Positions 1 through 7,753 of a stretch of 32,644 nucleotides of DNA are shown here, piece after piece (position 1 is the first letter of the stretch; each line of letters starts with the position of its first letter). The stretch comes from Eubacteriaceae bacterium UBA1433. GTDB taxonomy: Bacteria > Bacillota > Clostridia > Eubacteriales > UBA1433. Where the stretch lies: positions 156,817-189,460 of the forward strand of contig DCTT01000018.1 in assembly GCA_002329295.1 (NCBI GenBank), in the 5' to 3' direction. The notes below the pieces were generated by a model, which saw only the letters and a program-made list of their open reading frames with translations, did no database searches and had not been told where the DNA came from. Position numbers and translations under genes: made by a program.

Positions 1-624
1 CTGCTTTCCGGCGGCATTGACAGCCCTGTGGCGGGTTATATGATGACTTCGAGGGGGATGAGTCTAAGGGCGGTATATTTTCACAGCAGTCCTTACACTT
101 CTATCGAAGCAAAACAAAAAGTTATAGATTTGGCAAAGAAGTTGGACGGTTTTGCTCCCGGTCTTGTGCTGTATGTCGTTCCTTTTACGGAATTGCAGGA
201 GTCTATGATCGAGCATTGTGAAGTGAAGTATTTGACGATACTGATGCGCAGGTACATGATGCGTATTGCTGAAAAAATTGCATACCAATGTCGTAGCGGT
301 GCACTGATTACCGGCGAAAGTCTCGGGCAAGTGGCCAGTCAGACTGTTGAGAGCATTGGCGCCACCAATGCTGTATGCACTTTGCCTGTGTTGCGACCGC
401 TGATCGGTATGGACAAGCTGCAGATTATTGAAATTGCCAAAGATATCGGTACGTTTGAAACGTCTATTTTGCCTTACGAAGATTGTTGCACATTGTTTTC
501 GCCGAAACATCCGCAAACCAAACCGAAGATAGAAAATGTGGAAGCTCAAGAGGCCAAAATAGTCGACATGGCGCAGGGGTTGATAATTAAGGCCGTCAGT
601 GAAGCGGAAATTATAGAATTTTAA
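1..624 (+). CDS. thiI: tRNA 4-thiouridine synthase ThiI, C-terminal part (5' end outside window)
   Basis: This is the C-terminal 207 residues of an open frame that enters the window at base 1. It opens with the PP-loop ATP-binding motif (LLSGGIDSPVAGYMM), which adenylates the target uridine in ThiI. Further on are the family's typical segments GESLGQVASQT, RPLIGMDK and EDCCTLFSPKHP. ThiI transfers sulfur to U8 of tRNA, and in many bacteria also supplies sulfur for the thiamine thiazole. The frame ends shortly after the PP-loop domain, so there is no C-terminal rhodanese domain. That is the usual short form in Bacillota, where sulfur comes from a partner cysteine desulfurase. The THUMP and ferredoxin-like domains would lie to the left of the window. 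An internal GTG at base 28 is not a plausible start because it would remove the ATP loop. Confidence 0.93.
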   Translation: MLSGGIDSPVAGYMMTSRGMSLRAVYFHSSPYTSIEAKQKVIDLAKKLDGFAPGLVLYVVPFTELQESMIEHCEVKYLTILMRRYMMRIAEKIAYQCRSGALITGESLGQVASQTVESIGATNAVCTLPVLRPLIGMDKLQIIEIAKDIGTFETSILPYEDCCTLFSPKHPQTKPKIENVEAQEAKIVDMAQGLIIKAVSEAEIIEF

Positions 625-763
625 AAAAGCGATACATGCGCAGTTTTTTTACGCAGAAATTACAACTCATTTTGCAGAACCATGATACAATCATATTAAA
701 TTGTTAGGTGAGTAAAAGTGCAAATCTGAAAATAGAATTAGTCGGCAAAAGCGGAGGAATTTT

Positions 764-1102
764 ATGGCAAAATTAGAATGCGAACTACAGGGAGACTTTC
801 GTCAAATTCTGGATGAATTGACGGATACAATAATAGGGGGAAGTTTGTCGGCAAGCATTGAAGACGGTAGCACCTTTGAAACAGAAGGCTGTTTGTGTGC
901 TGTGCGGGTTTTTGAACGATATAGTATGATAGGCGGCAACAGAGTCAGTTTAAATATTACCTTACTCAAGACGGAGAATAGAATTTTCCTTTCAGCCATT
1001 ACCTCAGGAGGCAGCCAAGCAGTGTTGTTTAAACTGAATACTTTTGGCGAAGAAGCGTTTTTGGACGGTATTCGCAAAACGGTGCAAAAATATCGTTTAT
1101 GA
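764..1102 (+). CDS. DUF6054 family protein
   Basis: A 112-residue protein with a clear start: GGAGG lies 7 bases before the ATG. The sequence has no signal peptide or membrane segment. It matches my memory of the DUF6054 family, in particular the pattern CAVRVFERYSMIGGNRVSL, then FLSAITSGGSQA, then a C-terminal NTFGEEAFLD segment. The family is small, cytosolic, found mostly in Clostridia and has no known function. The gene stands alone: it begins 139 bases after thiI, and more than 700 bases without a confident gene follow it. I can name the family but not a role. The assignment rests on recalled motifs, not a search. Confidence 0.8.
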   Translation: MAKLECELQGDFRQILDELTDTIIGGSLSASIEDGSTFETEGCLCAVRVFERYSMIGGNRVSLNITLLKTENRIFLSAITSGGSQAVLFKLNTFGEEAFLDGIRKTVQKYRL

Positions 1103-1289
1103 TGATTGGCTGAGAAAGCACAATACGAAATGGGGCGCCATGGTGCGTCGTTAGATAAATATAAGCCGTAAATGGAGCAAGCGCCAAGGAAGGGCACTTG
1201 TGGAATGAACACAGTGGTATAGGACGTTTGTAAAAACAAGGAACAAAAAGGAGAATCTTTTTATTATATTTATATAGTGACATACAAAT

Positions 1290-1610
1290 TCAATATGTTT
1301 TTAAGCGTTTTTTGCGTAGCAAAACAATGACGGCTACAAATAAAGTTGCAGCTGCCGCAATGGTAATATAAAGGATGAAATCTTTCGCAAAGGTGCTGCT
1401 TCGTAACGAGTCCGGCTTTGTTGATGACGGGGGTGGGTCTTGTTTTGCGTTATTTGTTTTGTGAGTTCCTTGACAGTGGGTTAGTTGGTGTAGTGTGCGG
1501 TATAAAGAATCTTGGAAAATTCTTTCGTGCCTTCGCCGTTTAAAAAGAAATCCGAAAAACAATGTGTTAGCCGCCAACAACGGTAGTATAAGACAAAGTT
1601 GATTCATCAT
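1290..1610 (-). CDS. Possible small membrane protein (doubtful ORF)
   Basis: A 106-residue open frame on the minus strand in an otherwise empty stretch. It has a hydrophobic N-terminus (about residues 5-23) followed by KRRRHER. A polar Pro/Ser/Thr-rich middle (residues 58-72) leads to a strongly hydrophobic segment (about 78-98) that ends in RKKR. The two membrane segments with basic flanks look protein-like. Against it, no Shine-Dalgarno site is visible before the ATG, an in-frame TAG lies two codons upstream, and I recognise no family. It may be a real small membrane protein. It may also be the remnant of the membrane-anchor end of a larger surface protein, or chance. Confidence 0.3.
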   Translation of the reverse strand: MMNQLCLILPLLAANTLFFGFLFKRRRHERIFQDSLYRTLHQLTHCQGTHKTNNAKQDPPPSSTKPDSLRSSTFAKDFILYITIAAAATLFVAVIVLLRKKRLKTY

Positions 1611-1749
1611 TGTCTATCACATCTGTAATAAGAGACATACACACAGAGGGCAGGATTTTGCTACTGAGGAGAATGTTTTTAGAATAGAAAAGCAAGGATA
1701 TCAGTTTTGAAAAAAACGTGCATTTCATAAAAAAATATGTTATACTCAC

Positions 1750-1772
1750 TATAATATGTGCGCCTTGGCGCA
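1750..1772 (+). promoter_or_regulatory. Possible -10 box plus adjoining palindrome upstream of ruvX
   Basis: TATAAT occurs at 1750-1755, and the palindrome TGCGCCTTGGCGCA lies at 1759-1772, where transcription would begin. No good -35 hexamer sits 16-18 bases upstream, so promoter activity is only suggested. The palindrome could be an operator or the base of a 5'-end hairpin in the ruvX-rnj transcript. Confidence 0.3.
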
Positions 1773-1879
1773 TTACAGGTACGTAATCAATCGTTGCTGA
1801 AAAAGAAAAATAGACAGATAAAGAAACCTTTATCGTGTTTTTTCTTGCTATGAAGTTTTAAATGAAAGGCAAATGTTTT

Positions 1880-2299
1880 ATGCGAATTATGGCATTGGAT
1901 GTAGGAGATAAGCGAATCGGTGTGGCGCTGAGCGATGCGGATCGTTTGACCAGTCAACCTCACTGTGTGATAGAGCGCAGAGGGGAGATGGCGGACTTGG
2001 CGGCAATTATGGAGATCGTCCAAGCGTATGATGTAAGTGAGTTGGTGGTGGGCAATCCAATGAATATGGACGGCAGCAGAGGGGACAGAAGTCGCAAAAC
2101 CGAAAAATTTTATAACTTTCTGAAAAAACGTGTAGGCATCCAAACGGCGTTTTTTGATGAGCGTCTTACCACGGCAGCAGCTGAACGTGTGTTGCTGGCG
2201 GGTGATGTTTCACGCAAGAAACGTAAAGAGGTCATAGACAAATTGGCGGCACAACAAATACTGTATACGTATCTGGACTATATAAAAAGGAGAAAATAA
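1880..2299 (+). CDS. ruvX: Putative pre-16S rRNA nuclease / Holliday junction resolvase-like RuvX (YqgF)
   Basis: A 139-residue RNase H-fold protein of the YqgF/RuvX family, the usual length. It shows the N-terminal LDVGDKRIGVALSD strand with the catalytic Asp, the VVGNPMNMDG segment and the FDERLTTAAAERVL motif holding the acidic Glu. The C-terminal segment KEVIDKLAAQQILYTYLD carries the last conserved Asp. Family members take part in 5' maturation of 16S rRNA, and a Holliday-junction role has also been proposed. I start at the ATG at 1880, with GAAAGG about 10 bases upstream, rather than the in-frame ATG at 1862, which has no ribosome site. The stop codon overlaps the next ATG by one base (TAATG), so this is the first gene of the ruvX, DUF1292, rnj, ylbF operon. 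Confidence 0.93.
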   Translation: MRIMALDVGDKRIGVALSDADRLTSQPHCVIERRGEMADLAAIMEIVQAYDVSELVVGNPMNMDGSRGDRSRKTEKFYNFLKKRVGIQTAFFDERLTTAAAERVLLAGDVSRKKRKEVIDKLAAQQILYTYLDYIKRRK

Positions 2300-2556
2300 T
2301 GGAAGAAAACAACAGGATCGTACTGCTAAATGAAGATGGCGAAGAAGAAACATTTGAGGTGATTGAGCTTATCACCATTGATGAGACAGAATATATTATT
2401 GCTCAACCGATAGAAGAAGATGAGTATGATATCATTTTCCGCATTGACGAAGAAGATGGCGAAGAAGTATTGACAGTGGTGGATGATGATGAAGAAATCG
2501 ATATGGTAGCCGGATTTTATTATGAGGATTTTGGCGGGGAAGGAAAGGAATCTTAA
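2299..2556 (+). CDS. DUF1292 domain protein (YrzB-like)
   Basis: An 85-residue, very acidic protein rich in Glu and Asp, with no membrane segment. The pattern of a short acidic strand (IVLLNEDGEEETFEVIE), then YIIAQP, then a second acidic strand (DIIFRIDEEDGEEVLTVVDDDEE) is that of DUF1292. This small-protein family is found next to ruvX in many Bacillota. GGAG lies 6 bases before the ATG, which overlaps the ruvX stop by one base. Its own stop overlaps the RNase J start by one base. The double overlap implies translational coupling through the operon. The function is unknown. Confidence 0.9.
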   Translation: MEENNRIVLLNEDGEEETFEVIELITIDETEYIIAQPIEEDEYDIIFRIDEEDGEEVLTVVDDDEEIDMVAGFYYEDFGGEGKES

Positions 2557-4316
2557 TGGCAAGAGTAAGTGCAAAAAACATGCCGATGTTAAAAGTAATC
2601 CCGTTGGGAGGATTGGGCGAAGTCGGCAAAAATATGACAGTATTGGAATATGAAGATGAAATTTTAATTGTGGATTGCGGCATGTCGTTTCCCGATGATG
2701 AGATGTTCGGTATCGATGCCGTGATTCCTGATTTTAATTATGTGCTTGATCAAAATAAAACGGTGCGTGCAGTGGTTATCACCCACGGACATGAGGACCA
2801 TATCGGCGCATTGCCGTTTTTATTGGACAAAATAGATGTGCCGGTTTATGGCACGAAGCTGTCGCTGGGACTGATTCAGCGAAAATTGGATGAAAAAATG
2901 ATGGACAAAGCAAGGTTAATGCGCCAAGTAACCATCGGTGAAGTGATTAAACTGGGTCGATTTGAAGTGGAATTTATTCGGAACAACCACTCTATTGCAG
3001 ATAGCTGTTCATTGTTTATTAAATGTGCGGGGCTTAAAATTGTACATACAGGTGATTTTAAAATTGACTATACCCCTGTAGACGGTGAAGTAATTGATTT
3101 GCAGCGATTGGCAGAAATCGGTGGCGGTATAGACTTACTGCTTTCAGACAGCACAAACGCCGAGTATCCCGGCAACACCCCCAGTGAAAAAAAAGTGGGC
3201 AATACGCTGATGGAATTGTTTCGAGGATGTAAAAGTCGCATCATTGTTACGTCTTTTGCTTCCAATATACATCGCACACAGCAAATTTTTCAGGCGGCTT
3301 CGGCGAATAACCGTAAATTGGCGCTCTCAGGGCGCAGTATGCTCAATATTGTAAAAGTAGCTCAGGAATTGGGATATTTGAAAATCCCGGAAGACGTACT
3401 TATTGATATTAAAGACGTAAAAAAATATAAAGATAACAAAGTTGTTATTTTAACCACAGGATCACAAGGGGAACCCATGTCGGCATTGACGCGTATGGCG
3501 GCGGGCGAACATAGACAAATTCAAATTAAAAGCGGGGATGTGGTTATCATGAGTGCCAATCCAATCCCCGGCAATGAAAAAATGATTATTGACGTAGTCA
3601 ACAAATTGTTTGCCTTAGGTGCTCAAGTGTTGTATTCGAAAAATACCGAAAATGTACATGCCTCAGGCCATGCCAGTCAAGAAGAATTGAAGCTGATTTT
3701 TTCATTGCTGAAGCCGAAATATTTTGTGCCGGTACACGGTGAAGTAAAAATGCTGATCAAGCATGCAGAAATTGCCAAAGAAATGGGTGTGCGTGCTTCC
3801 AACGTATTTTTGATGCAAAACGGCGATGTGCTCGAAATTAACAAACGTGAAGCAAAATGCGAGAATGCTATCAATGCGGGCATTACATTGGTGGACGGGT
3901 TGGGAGTCGGCGATATCGGAAATATTGTTCTCAAAGAACGAAAAGCCTTGAGCCAATTTGGTATCTTGATGATAGCGGTAGCCATGGATAAAAACAGGCT
4001 TGTCAGCGGTCCGGACATTATCAGCCGTGGATTTGTATATATGCGAGAATCGTCGGATTTAATAAATAAAACGGCACAAATCGCCAAAGGGGTGATTTTG
4101 CAGTGTGAAAAAGACGGTATCAAAGATTGGGTAGATATTAAAACGAAATTAAAAAACCAGGTCGGAGATTATTTATACGAACAAACAGGACGAAACCCGA
4201 TTATTTTACCTATTATCATGAGCGCTACACCCGCCGCCGGGCAGCAAAGTGCCGGAGCAGGGAGAGCCACAAACAAAGGAGAAACCAGAAATGTACGTGT
4301 ACGACAAAGCCAATGA
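2556..4316 (+). CDS. rnj: Ribonuclease J
   Basis: A 586-residue metallo-beta-lactamase/beta-CASP ribonuclease. RNase J degrades and processes RNA as a 5'-to-3' exonuclease and can also cut internally. Its main roles in Bacillota are mRNA turnover and rRNA maturation. Visible signatures are the zinc-binding HGHEDH motif (residues 77-82), HTGDFKID, LLSDSTNAEYPG, the beta-CASP segment (IIVTSFASNIHRTQQI) and a second metal/phosphate motif HASGHAS. VHGE and a C-terminal domain (VSGPDIISRGFVY) follow. It is about 30 residues longer than the usual 555, with a low-complexity tail rich in Ala, Gly, Gln and Arg. The ATG overlaps the DUF1292 stop, preceded by AAGGAAAGGA. Its 3' end overlaps ylbF by 26 bases. 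Confidence 0.97.
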   Translation: MARVSAKNMPMLKVIPLGGLGEVGKNMTVLEYEDEILIVDCGMSFPDDEMFGIDAVIPDFNYVLDQNKTVRAVVITHGHEDHIGALPFLLDKIDVPVYGTKLSLGLIQRKLDEKMMDKARLMRQVTIGEVIKLGRFEVEFIRNNHSIADSCSLFIKCAGLKIVHTGDFKIDYTPVDGEVIDLQRLAEIGGGIDLLLSDSTNAEYPGNTPSEKKVGNTLMELFRGCKSRIIVTSFASNIHRTQQIFQAASANNRKLALSGRSMLNIVKVAQELGYLKIPEDVLIDIKDVKKYKDNKVVILTTGSQGEPMSALTRMAAGEHRQIQIKSGDVVIMSANPIPGNEKMIIDVVNKLFALGAQVLYSKNTENVHASGHASQEELKLIFSLLKPKYFVPVHGEVKMLIKHAEIAKEMGVRASNVFLMQNGDVLEINKREAKCENAINAGITLVDGLGVGDIGNIVLKERKALSQFGILMIAVAMDKNRLVSGPDIISRGFVYMRESSDLINKTAQIAKGVILQCEKDGIKDWVDIKTKLKNQVGDYLYEQTGRNPIILPIIMSATPAAGQQSAGAGRATNKGETRNVRVRQSQ

Positions 4317-4656
4317 ATTGGCAAGAGCCATTAAAGAGAGCAAAGAATATATTGCTATGCAGGAAGCGAAAGAAGCTGTGGCCGCAAAGAGCGAATATAT
4401 GGATATGGTCAAAGAGTTTATGAAAGCGCAAATCAATATTCAAACCATGACCATGATGGGCAGCGAGGTGGATGAAGGGACAAAAGAGGGTTTTAATGTG
4501 CTCTATACCTCGGTGATGAATGTGGAAGCGTGTCGAAAATATATTGAGGCGCAAAATATTTTTGGCCGTATGATACAAGATGTCTATCAGATTATCGGAG
4601 ATGCAGGCGACATTATGAACGAAATTTTCAAAGATATGATGGGCGAAGCAAACTGA
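4291..4656 (+). CDS. YlbF family regulator
   Basis: A 121-residue, largely helical cytosolic protein of the YlbF/YmcA (Com_YlbF) family. It opens with VYDKANELARAIKESKEY, the usual N-terminal helix, and continues as amphipathic helices. In Bacillus subtilis, YlbF, YmcA and YaaT form a complex that acts on RNase Y and so affects mRNA processing, competence, sporulation and biofilm formation. I start at 4291 because AAAGGAG lies about 8 bases upstream. The longer frame from 4249 would add 14 residues lying inside the rnj coding tail and has no ribosome site. Being the last gene after RNase J fits an RNA-turnover role, but that link is inferred from position. Confidence 0.88.
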   Translation: MYVYDKANELARAIKESKEYIAMQEAKEAVAAKSEYMDMVKEFMKAQINIQTMTMMGSEVDEGTKEGFNVLYTSVMNVEACRKYIEAQNIFGRMIQDVYQIIGDAGDIMNEIFKDMMGEAN

Positions 4657-4825
4657 CAAACAAAGTTGTAAAAGCGATTTGGTTACTACATTGTTTGCGT
4701 CGGCAAAAACAGGCATGCAGGCTTTTAACAGACTACACATAAGGACAGAAAAAAGAAGAGCAATTACAATTTTTGCTCAGGACTGCATTCATATATGTAT
4801 TTACTACAACAATAGAATATGATAT

Positions 4826-4872
4826 CAACATTAAACAAGGCGCTTGCAATGCAAGCGCCTTGTTTAATGTTG
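4826..4872. terminator. Bidirectional terminator, perfect 23-bp inverted repeat
   Basis: The arms at 4826-4848 and 4850-4872 are exact reverse complements around a single central base. The GC-rich core (AGGCGCTTGC) is flanked by AAACA on the left and TTGTTT on the right, so each strand yields a hairpin followed by a T-rich arm. It sits between ylbF (plus) and the beta-CASP nuclease gene (minus) and can stop transcription from both sides. Confidence 0.88.
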
Positions 4873-4885
4873 TAAGATTTCCAAA

Positions 4886-6550
4886 CTATCGATTGTTTTC
4901 TTTTTGCAAAATCATATTGATAATACCCACATAGTCCATAATGCGGTCATGGGCGCTTTCGCTGAGAGTTTGTTTGAGGTTGCCTACTTTTTTATTGAGA
5001 TCAGCAATAGCGATGAGAATATCTTTATTGCCACGAATGAGAGTAGCGGACGCAACGGGTTGAGGTTGCGGCGCTGCTTGTGACAGTGCCATTTCCTCTT
5101 TGGTAGGCAAGGCTTCGACATCCCATTTACCTATGATTTCTTTATCTAATGACAGGTCTAAAATGTCGCCATAGGAAGGAATAAGGGTGCGAATGTTGAA
5201 CTTTTTTTTGATTTCAGCTGCCAGATTGATTAGAGAATCTTCTTCGCCATGTACGAGGACTATTTTTTCAGGCCGATTTTGCATGGTGGCAATTACATTG
5301 AGCAATCCGTTCAAATCGGCATGACCCGAATAGGCATCAATATCATAAATCTTTGCATTGACGGCAACATCTTCGCCGAAAAGTTTGACGGTTTTTGCGC
5401 CATCCAACAACATTCGCCCCAGACTTCCTTCTGCTTGATAGCCTACAAAGACAATAGAGGAATTTTCGCGCCAAAGGTTGTTTTTGAGGTGGTGACGAAT
5501 GCGTCCGGCATCGCACATGCCACTGGCGGAAATGATGATTTTGGGTTCGGTATCAAAGTTGATGGCGATGGAATCTTCGGTGGTTGAACTGTACTTTAGA
5601 CCTGCAAACATCAGCGGATCATCTCCTTGTGCCAAGAGCGCCTTGGTGTCGGCATCGGAAAGATGATAGTGACGCTTGAATATTTCGGTAGCATTAATAG
5701 CCAAGGGGCTATCCACAAAGACAGGCACATCGGCAAACTCTGCCAGCATAGCGTTTTCTTTATAGTGGTTAATCTCATAAAGCATTTCTTGTGTTCGTCC
5801 CACGGCAAAAGAGGGAATAATCACATTGCCGCCACGGCGGAGTGTTTGCAAAATAATGTCCAAAAGCTGTGTTCGATAGGTTTGAAGATCGTCATGATAG
5901 CGATTTCCGTAAGTGGATTCGAGCATGAGATAATCTGAAGAAATGAGCAATGAAGGATCGGGCAGGAGAGGCTGATTATAGTTGCCCACATCGCCCGAGA
6001 ATGTATATTTGGTTTCTTTGCCGTTTTCAGTGATAAATATTTCAGCAAAACCGCTGCCCAACATGTGACCCGAACTGATAAAATTTACGGAAATATTGTC
6101 GGTGATGGCGGTTTTCGTATCAAAGTCTATAGAAACAAATAGTTTCAACACTTCTTCGGCATCCTCCTGGGTATATAAAGGCTCTACGGCGGGCTCGCTT
6201 TTGCGCATTTTTTTACGTGTTGCCCATTGAGCCTCCATTTCTTGAATGTGTGCGCTGTCTTTAAGCATAATGTCGCATAAATCACTGGTAGCTTGGGTGG
6301 CAACAATCTTTCCTGCAAAGCCTTCTTTTATCAGTTTAGGCAGTCGGCCGGAATGGTCAATATGTGCATGAGTAAGCACAACGGCATCAACTTTCGAAAC
6401 GTTAAAGGCAAAAGGTTGATAGTTTACTTCGTCCATTGCCTTGCCACCCTGAAACATACCGCAATCCACCAATATTGTGGAATGTTCGGTTTCGAGTAAA
6501 AATAAAGAGCCGGTTACAGTTTTGGCAGCACCAAAAAAGGATAAATTCAT
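4886..6550 (-). CDS. Metallo-beta-lactamase / beta-CASP RNA-processing exonuclease (CPSF73-like)
   Basis: A 554-residue protein of the KH-less bacterial CPSF73-like group, distinct from RNase J. Visible signatures are GAAKTVTGS at the N-terminus, the zinc site HAHIDH (residues 61-66), SSGHMLGSG, FSGDVGN and LESTYGNR. The beta-CASP segment IIPSFAVGRTQEML, the SASGMCDAGR motif, SGHAD and VHGEED of the RMMBL domain follow. The family is expected to hydrolyse RNA with two zinc ions. About 70 residues follow the RMMBL part: a Gln/Pro/Ala-rich linker and then a predicted helical tail, which is longer than in many relatives. GGAGG lies 7 bases before the ATG. The gene follows the EamA transporter gene by 40 bases on the same strand, so they may be co-transcribed. 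Confidence 0.92.
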   Translation of the reverse strand: MNLSFFGAAKTVTGSLFLLETEHSTILVDCGMFQGGKAMDEVNYQPFAFNVSKVDAVVLTHAHIDHSGRLPKLIKEGFAGKIVATQATSDLCDIMLKDSAHIQEMEAQWATRKKMRKSEPAVEPLYTQEDAEEVLKLFVSIDFDTKTAITDNISVNFISSGHMLGSGFAEIFITENGKETKYTFSGDVGNYNQPLLPDPSLLISSDYLMLESTYGNRYHDDLQTYRTQLLDIILQTLRRGGNVIIPSFAVGRTQEMLYEINHYKENAMLAEFADVPVFVDSPLAINATEIFKRHYHLSDADTKALLAQGDDPLMFAGLKYSSTTEDSIAINFDTEPKIIISASGMCDAGRIRHHLKNNLWRENSSIVFVGYQAEGSLGRMLLDGAKTVKLFGEDVAVNAKIYDIDAYSGHADLNGLLNVIATMQNRPEKIVLVHGEEDSLINLAAEIKKKFNIRTLIPSYGDILDLSLDKEIIGKWDVEALPTKEEMALSQAAPQPQPVASATLIRGNKDILIAIADLNKKVGNLKQTLSESAHDRIMDYVGIINMILQKENNR

Positions 6551-6590
6551 AGAGTTCCTCCGTTAAAGTCGAATTTTAATCGAGTATTTT

Positions 6591-7448
6591 TTAATCAGGC
6601 AACAAAGGTTCTTTTGTGTTGCGTTTAATTTTTATCAAATTATAAACCGTAATGACAAGCACAACAAAGAGACCTGCCATCACAGAAATAAAGGAAGGCT
6701 TTTCACCAATGATAATCAATGCCCAGACAGGATTGAGAATAGGTTCTATGGCAATAATAACAGAAGCACTGATGGCGGTGGTTTTTTGGATACCTTTTGA
6801 AAAAAGAATATAGGAAAGCCCCATTTGCACAATACCCAAAAACAAAGCAACAAAAATAATTTTGATATTTATAATAAGGTGAGAATCTGCGAAAACAAAA
6901 GGGATGAGGAATAAATTGAACAAATATCCCGTGTAGTAGATGTCGACAGGCTTGGCGTTTTTGTTTGAACTGATAAAAAGCACGAAAGCAAAAGAGACCC
7001 CGGAAAACATTCCCATAATGTTACCCAGCATGTTTCCGGCATCCATGGAGTCGATAAAGAAGACGACAATTCCCAAAAAGGTCAATATTACAGCCCATAA
7101 ATCAGTGCGCTCGGGACGTTGACGGTGTAAAAACACATGAAATAAAATCACATAGATGGGAGCAGTATATTGCAATACAATGGCGTTTGCAGAAGTGGTA
7201 TATTTGTTGGCGATAATAAAAGATAGTGTGGTCAAAAATAGAGCGGCACCGCCCAGAAGAGTGGTTCTGCTGAGGTGTACCTTGACAGACTTGCGATAAA
7301 AAATAAAAACAACAGCAGCAGTCAGACCGCGTATACACGCAAGACTAAAGGGGCTCCAGGGAATGAGTTTGATAAAGGCTCCGCCAAAGGACCATAAAAC
7401 AGCGGCGGAAAATATGAAAAGATTGCCTTTGGACTGTTGATTTTGCAT
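6591..7448 (-). CDS. EamA/DMT-superfamily transporter
   Basis: A 285-residue integral membrane protein with about ten hydrophobic segments. They fall into two similar halves, the two-EamA-domain layout of the drug/metabolite transporter superfamily. Typical elements are the N-terminal AAVLWSFGGAFIKLIPWSPFSLACIRGLTAA and, in the second half, the ASVIIAIEPILNPVWALIIIGEKPSF segment with the conserved Glu-Pro. The C-terminus is short and basic, as expected for a cytoplasmic end. Substrates of this family range from amino acids to nucleosides and cannot be read from sequence. AAAGG lies about 10 bases before the ATG. The beta-CASP nuclease gene follows 40 bases downstream. Confidence 0.9.
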   Translation of the reverse strand: MQNQQSKGNLFIFSAAVLWSFGGAFIKLIPWSPFSLACIRGLTAAVVFIFYRKSVKVHLSRTTLLGGAALFLTTLSFIIANKYTTSANAIVLQYTAPIYVILFHVFLHRQRPERTDLWAVILTFLGIVVFFIDSMDAGNMLGNIMGMFSGVSFAFVLFISSNKNAKPVDIYYTGYLFNLFLIPFVFADSHLIINIKIIFVALFLGIVQMGLSYILFSKGIQKTTAISASVIIAIEPILNPVWALIIIGEKPSFISVMAGLFVVLVITVYNLIKIKRNTKEPLLPD

Positions 7449-7466
7449 AGATATTTAACCTTTATT

Positions 7467-7480
7467 GAAAACCGGTTTTC
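7467..7480. promoter_or_regulatory. Perfect palindrome in the leader of the EamA gene (possible operator)
   Basis: GAAAACCGGTTTTC is a perfect 14-bp palindrome lying 18 bases upstream of the transporter start codon on its leader side. A possible -10 box (TATGAT on the minus strand, bases 7502-7507) is just upstream. Its position between promoter and ribosome site is where a repressor could bind, but no regulator is encoded beside it. Confidence 0.35.
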
Positions 7481-7615
7481 GGTGTGAATGATCGATAAAT
7501 TTATCATACCATAAAAAAAGCAAAAATCCTATTAAAAAGTAGGAAAAGCCTATACAATCGTTGCAAAGAACATGTCTGCCAAAAAGAGAATAGCAGGATG
7601 AAAAGAACTTCCATA

Positions 7616-7655
7616 AAAAGAAAAAACAGATAGTTTTCACAGGACGAAAATCTGT
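7616..7655 (-). terminator. Terminator at the end of the pst-pho operon
   Basis: Read on the minus strand, ACAGAT and ATCTGT form a 6-bp stem (bases 7650-7655 and 7626-7631). The inner bases can extend the pairing with TTTC/GAAA. A TTTTTTCTTTTT tract follows at once. It lies about 100 bases beyond the phoR stop codon. The rest of the 305-base gap between phoR and the EamA gene shows only AT-rich sequence and the palindrome at 7467-7480. Confidence 0.6.
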
Positions 7656-7753
7656 GAGAAACATGAAAAAATCTATATTGAACGTAAAAGTTTTGCGAAA
7701 CACATGAAATAGATTTCGAAAGTGAAAAAATATGAGGATGCAGTTCGCAAGGG

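Larger units (their letters stand above)
1103..1879. other. Long stretch without a confident gene
   Basis: About 780 bases separate the DUF6054 gene from the chosen ruvX start. Apart from the doubtful minus-strand ORF at 1290-1610, I see no gene. Bases 1103-1289 are moderately structured but match no RNA family I know. A stretch near 1207-1225 faintly recalls a T-box core but lacks the conserved GGGTGGNACCGCG. The last 150 bases are AT-rich and hold the probable ruvX promoter region. Confidence 0.5.

Noticed and set aside
1196..1260. T-box-like sequence (CACAGTGGTATAGGACG) after the DUF6054 gene
   Set aside because: The invariant GGGTGGNACCGCG core is not present, no stem I can be drawn, and no synthetase or amino-acid gene follows.
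7455..7703. 82-residue hydrophobic open frame between phoR and the EamA gene
   Set aside because: It is Phe-rich from an A/T-rich minus strand, covers the probable operon terminator and has no ribosome site.
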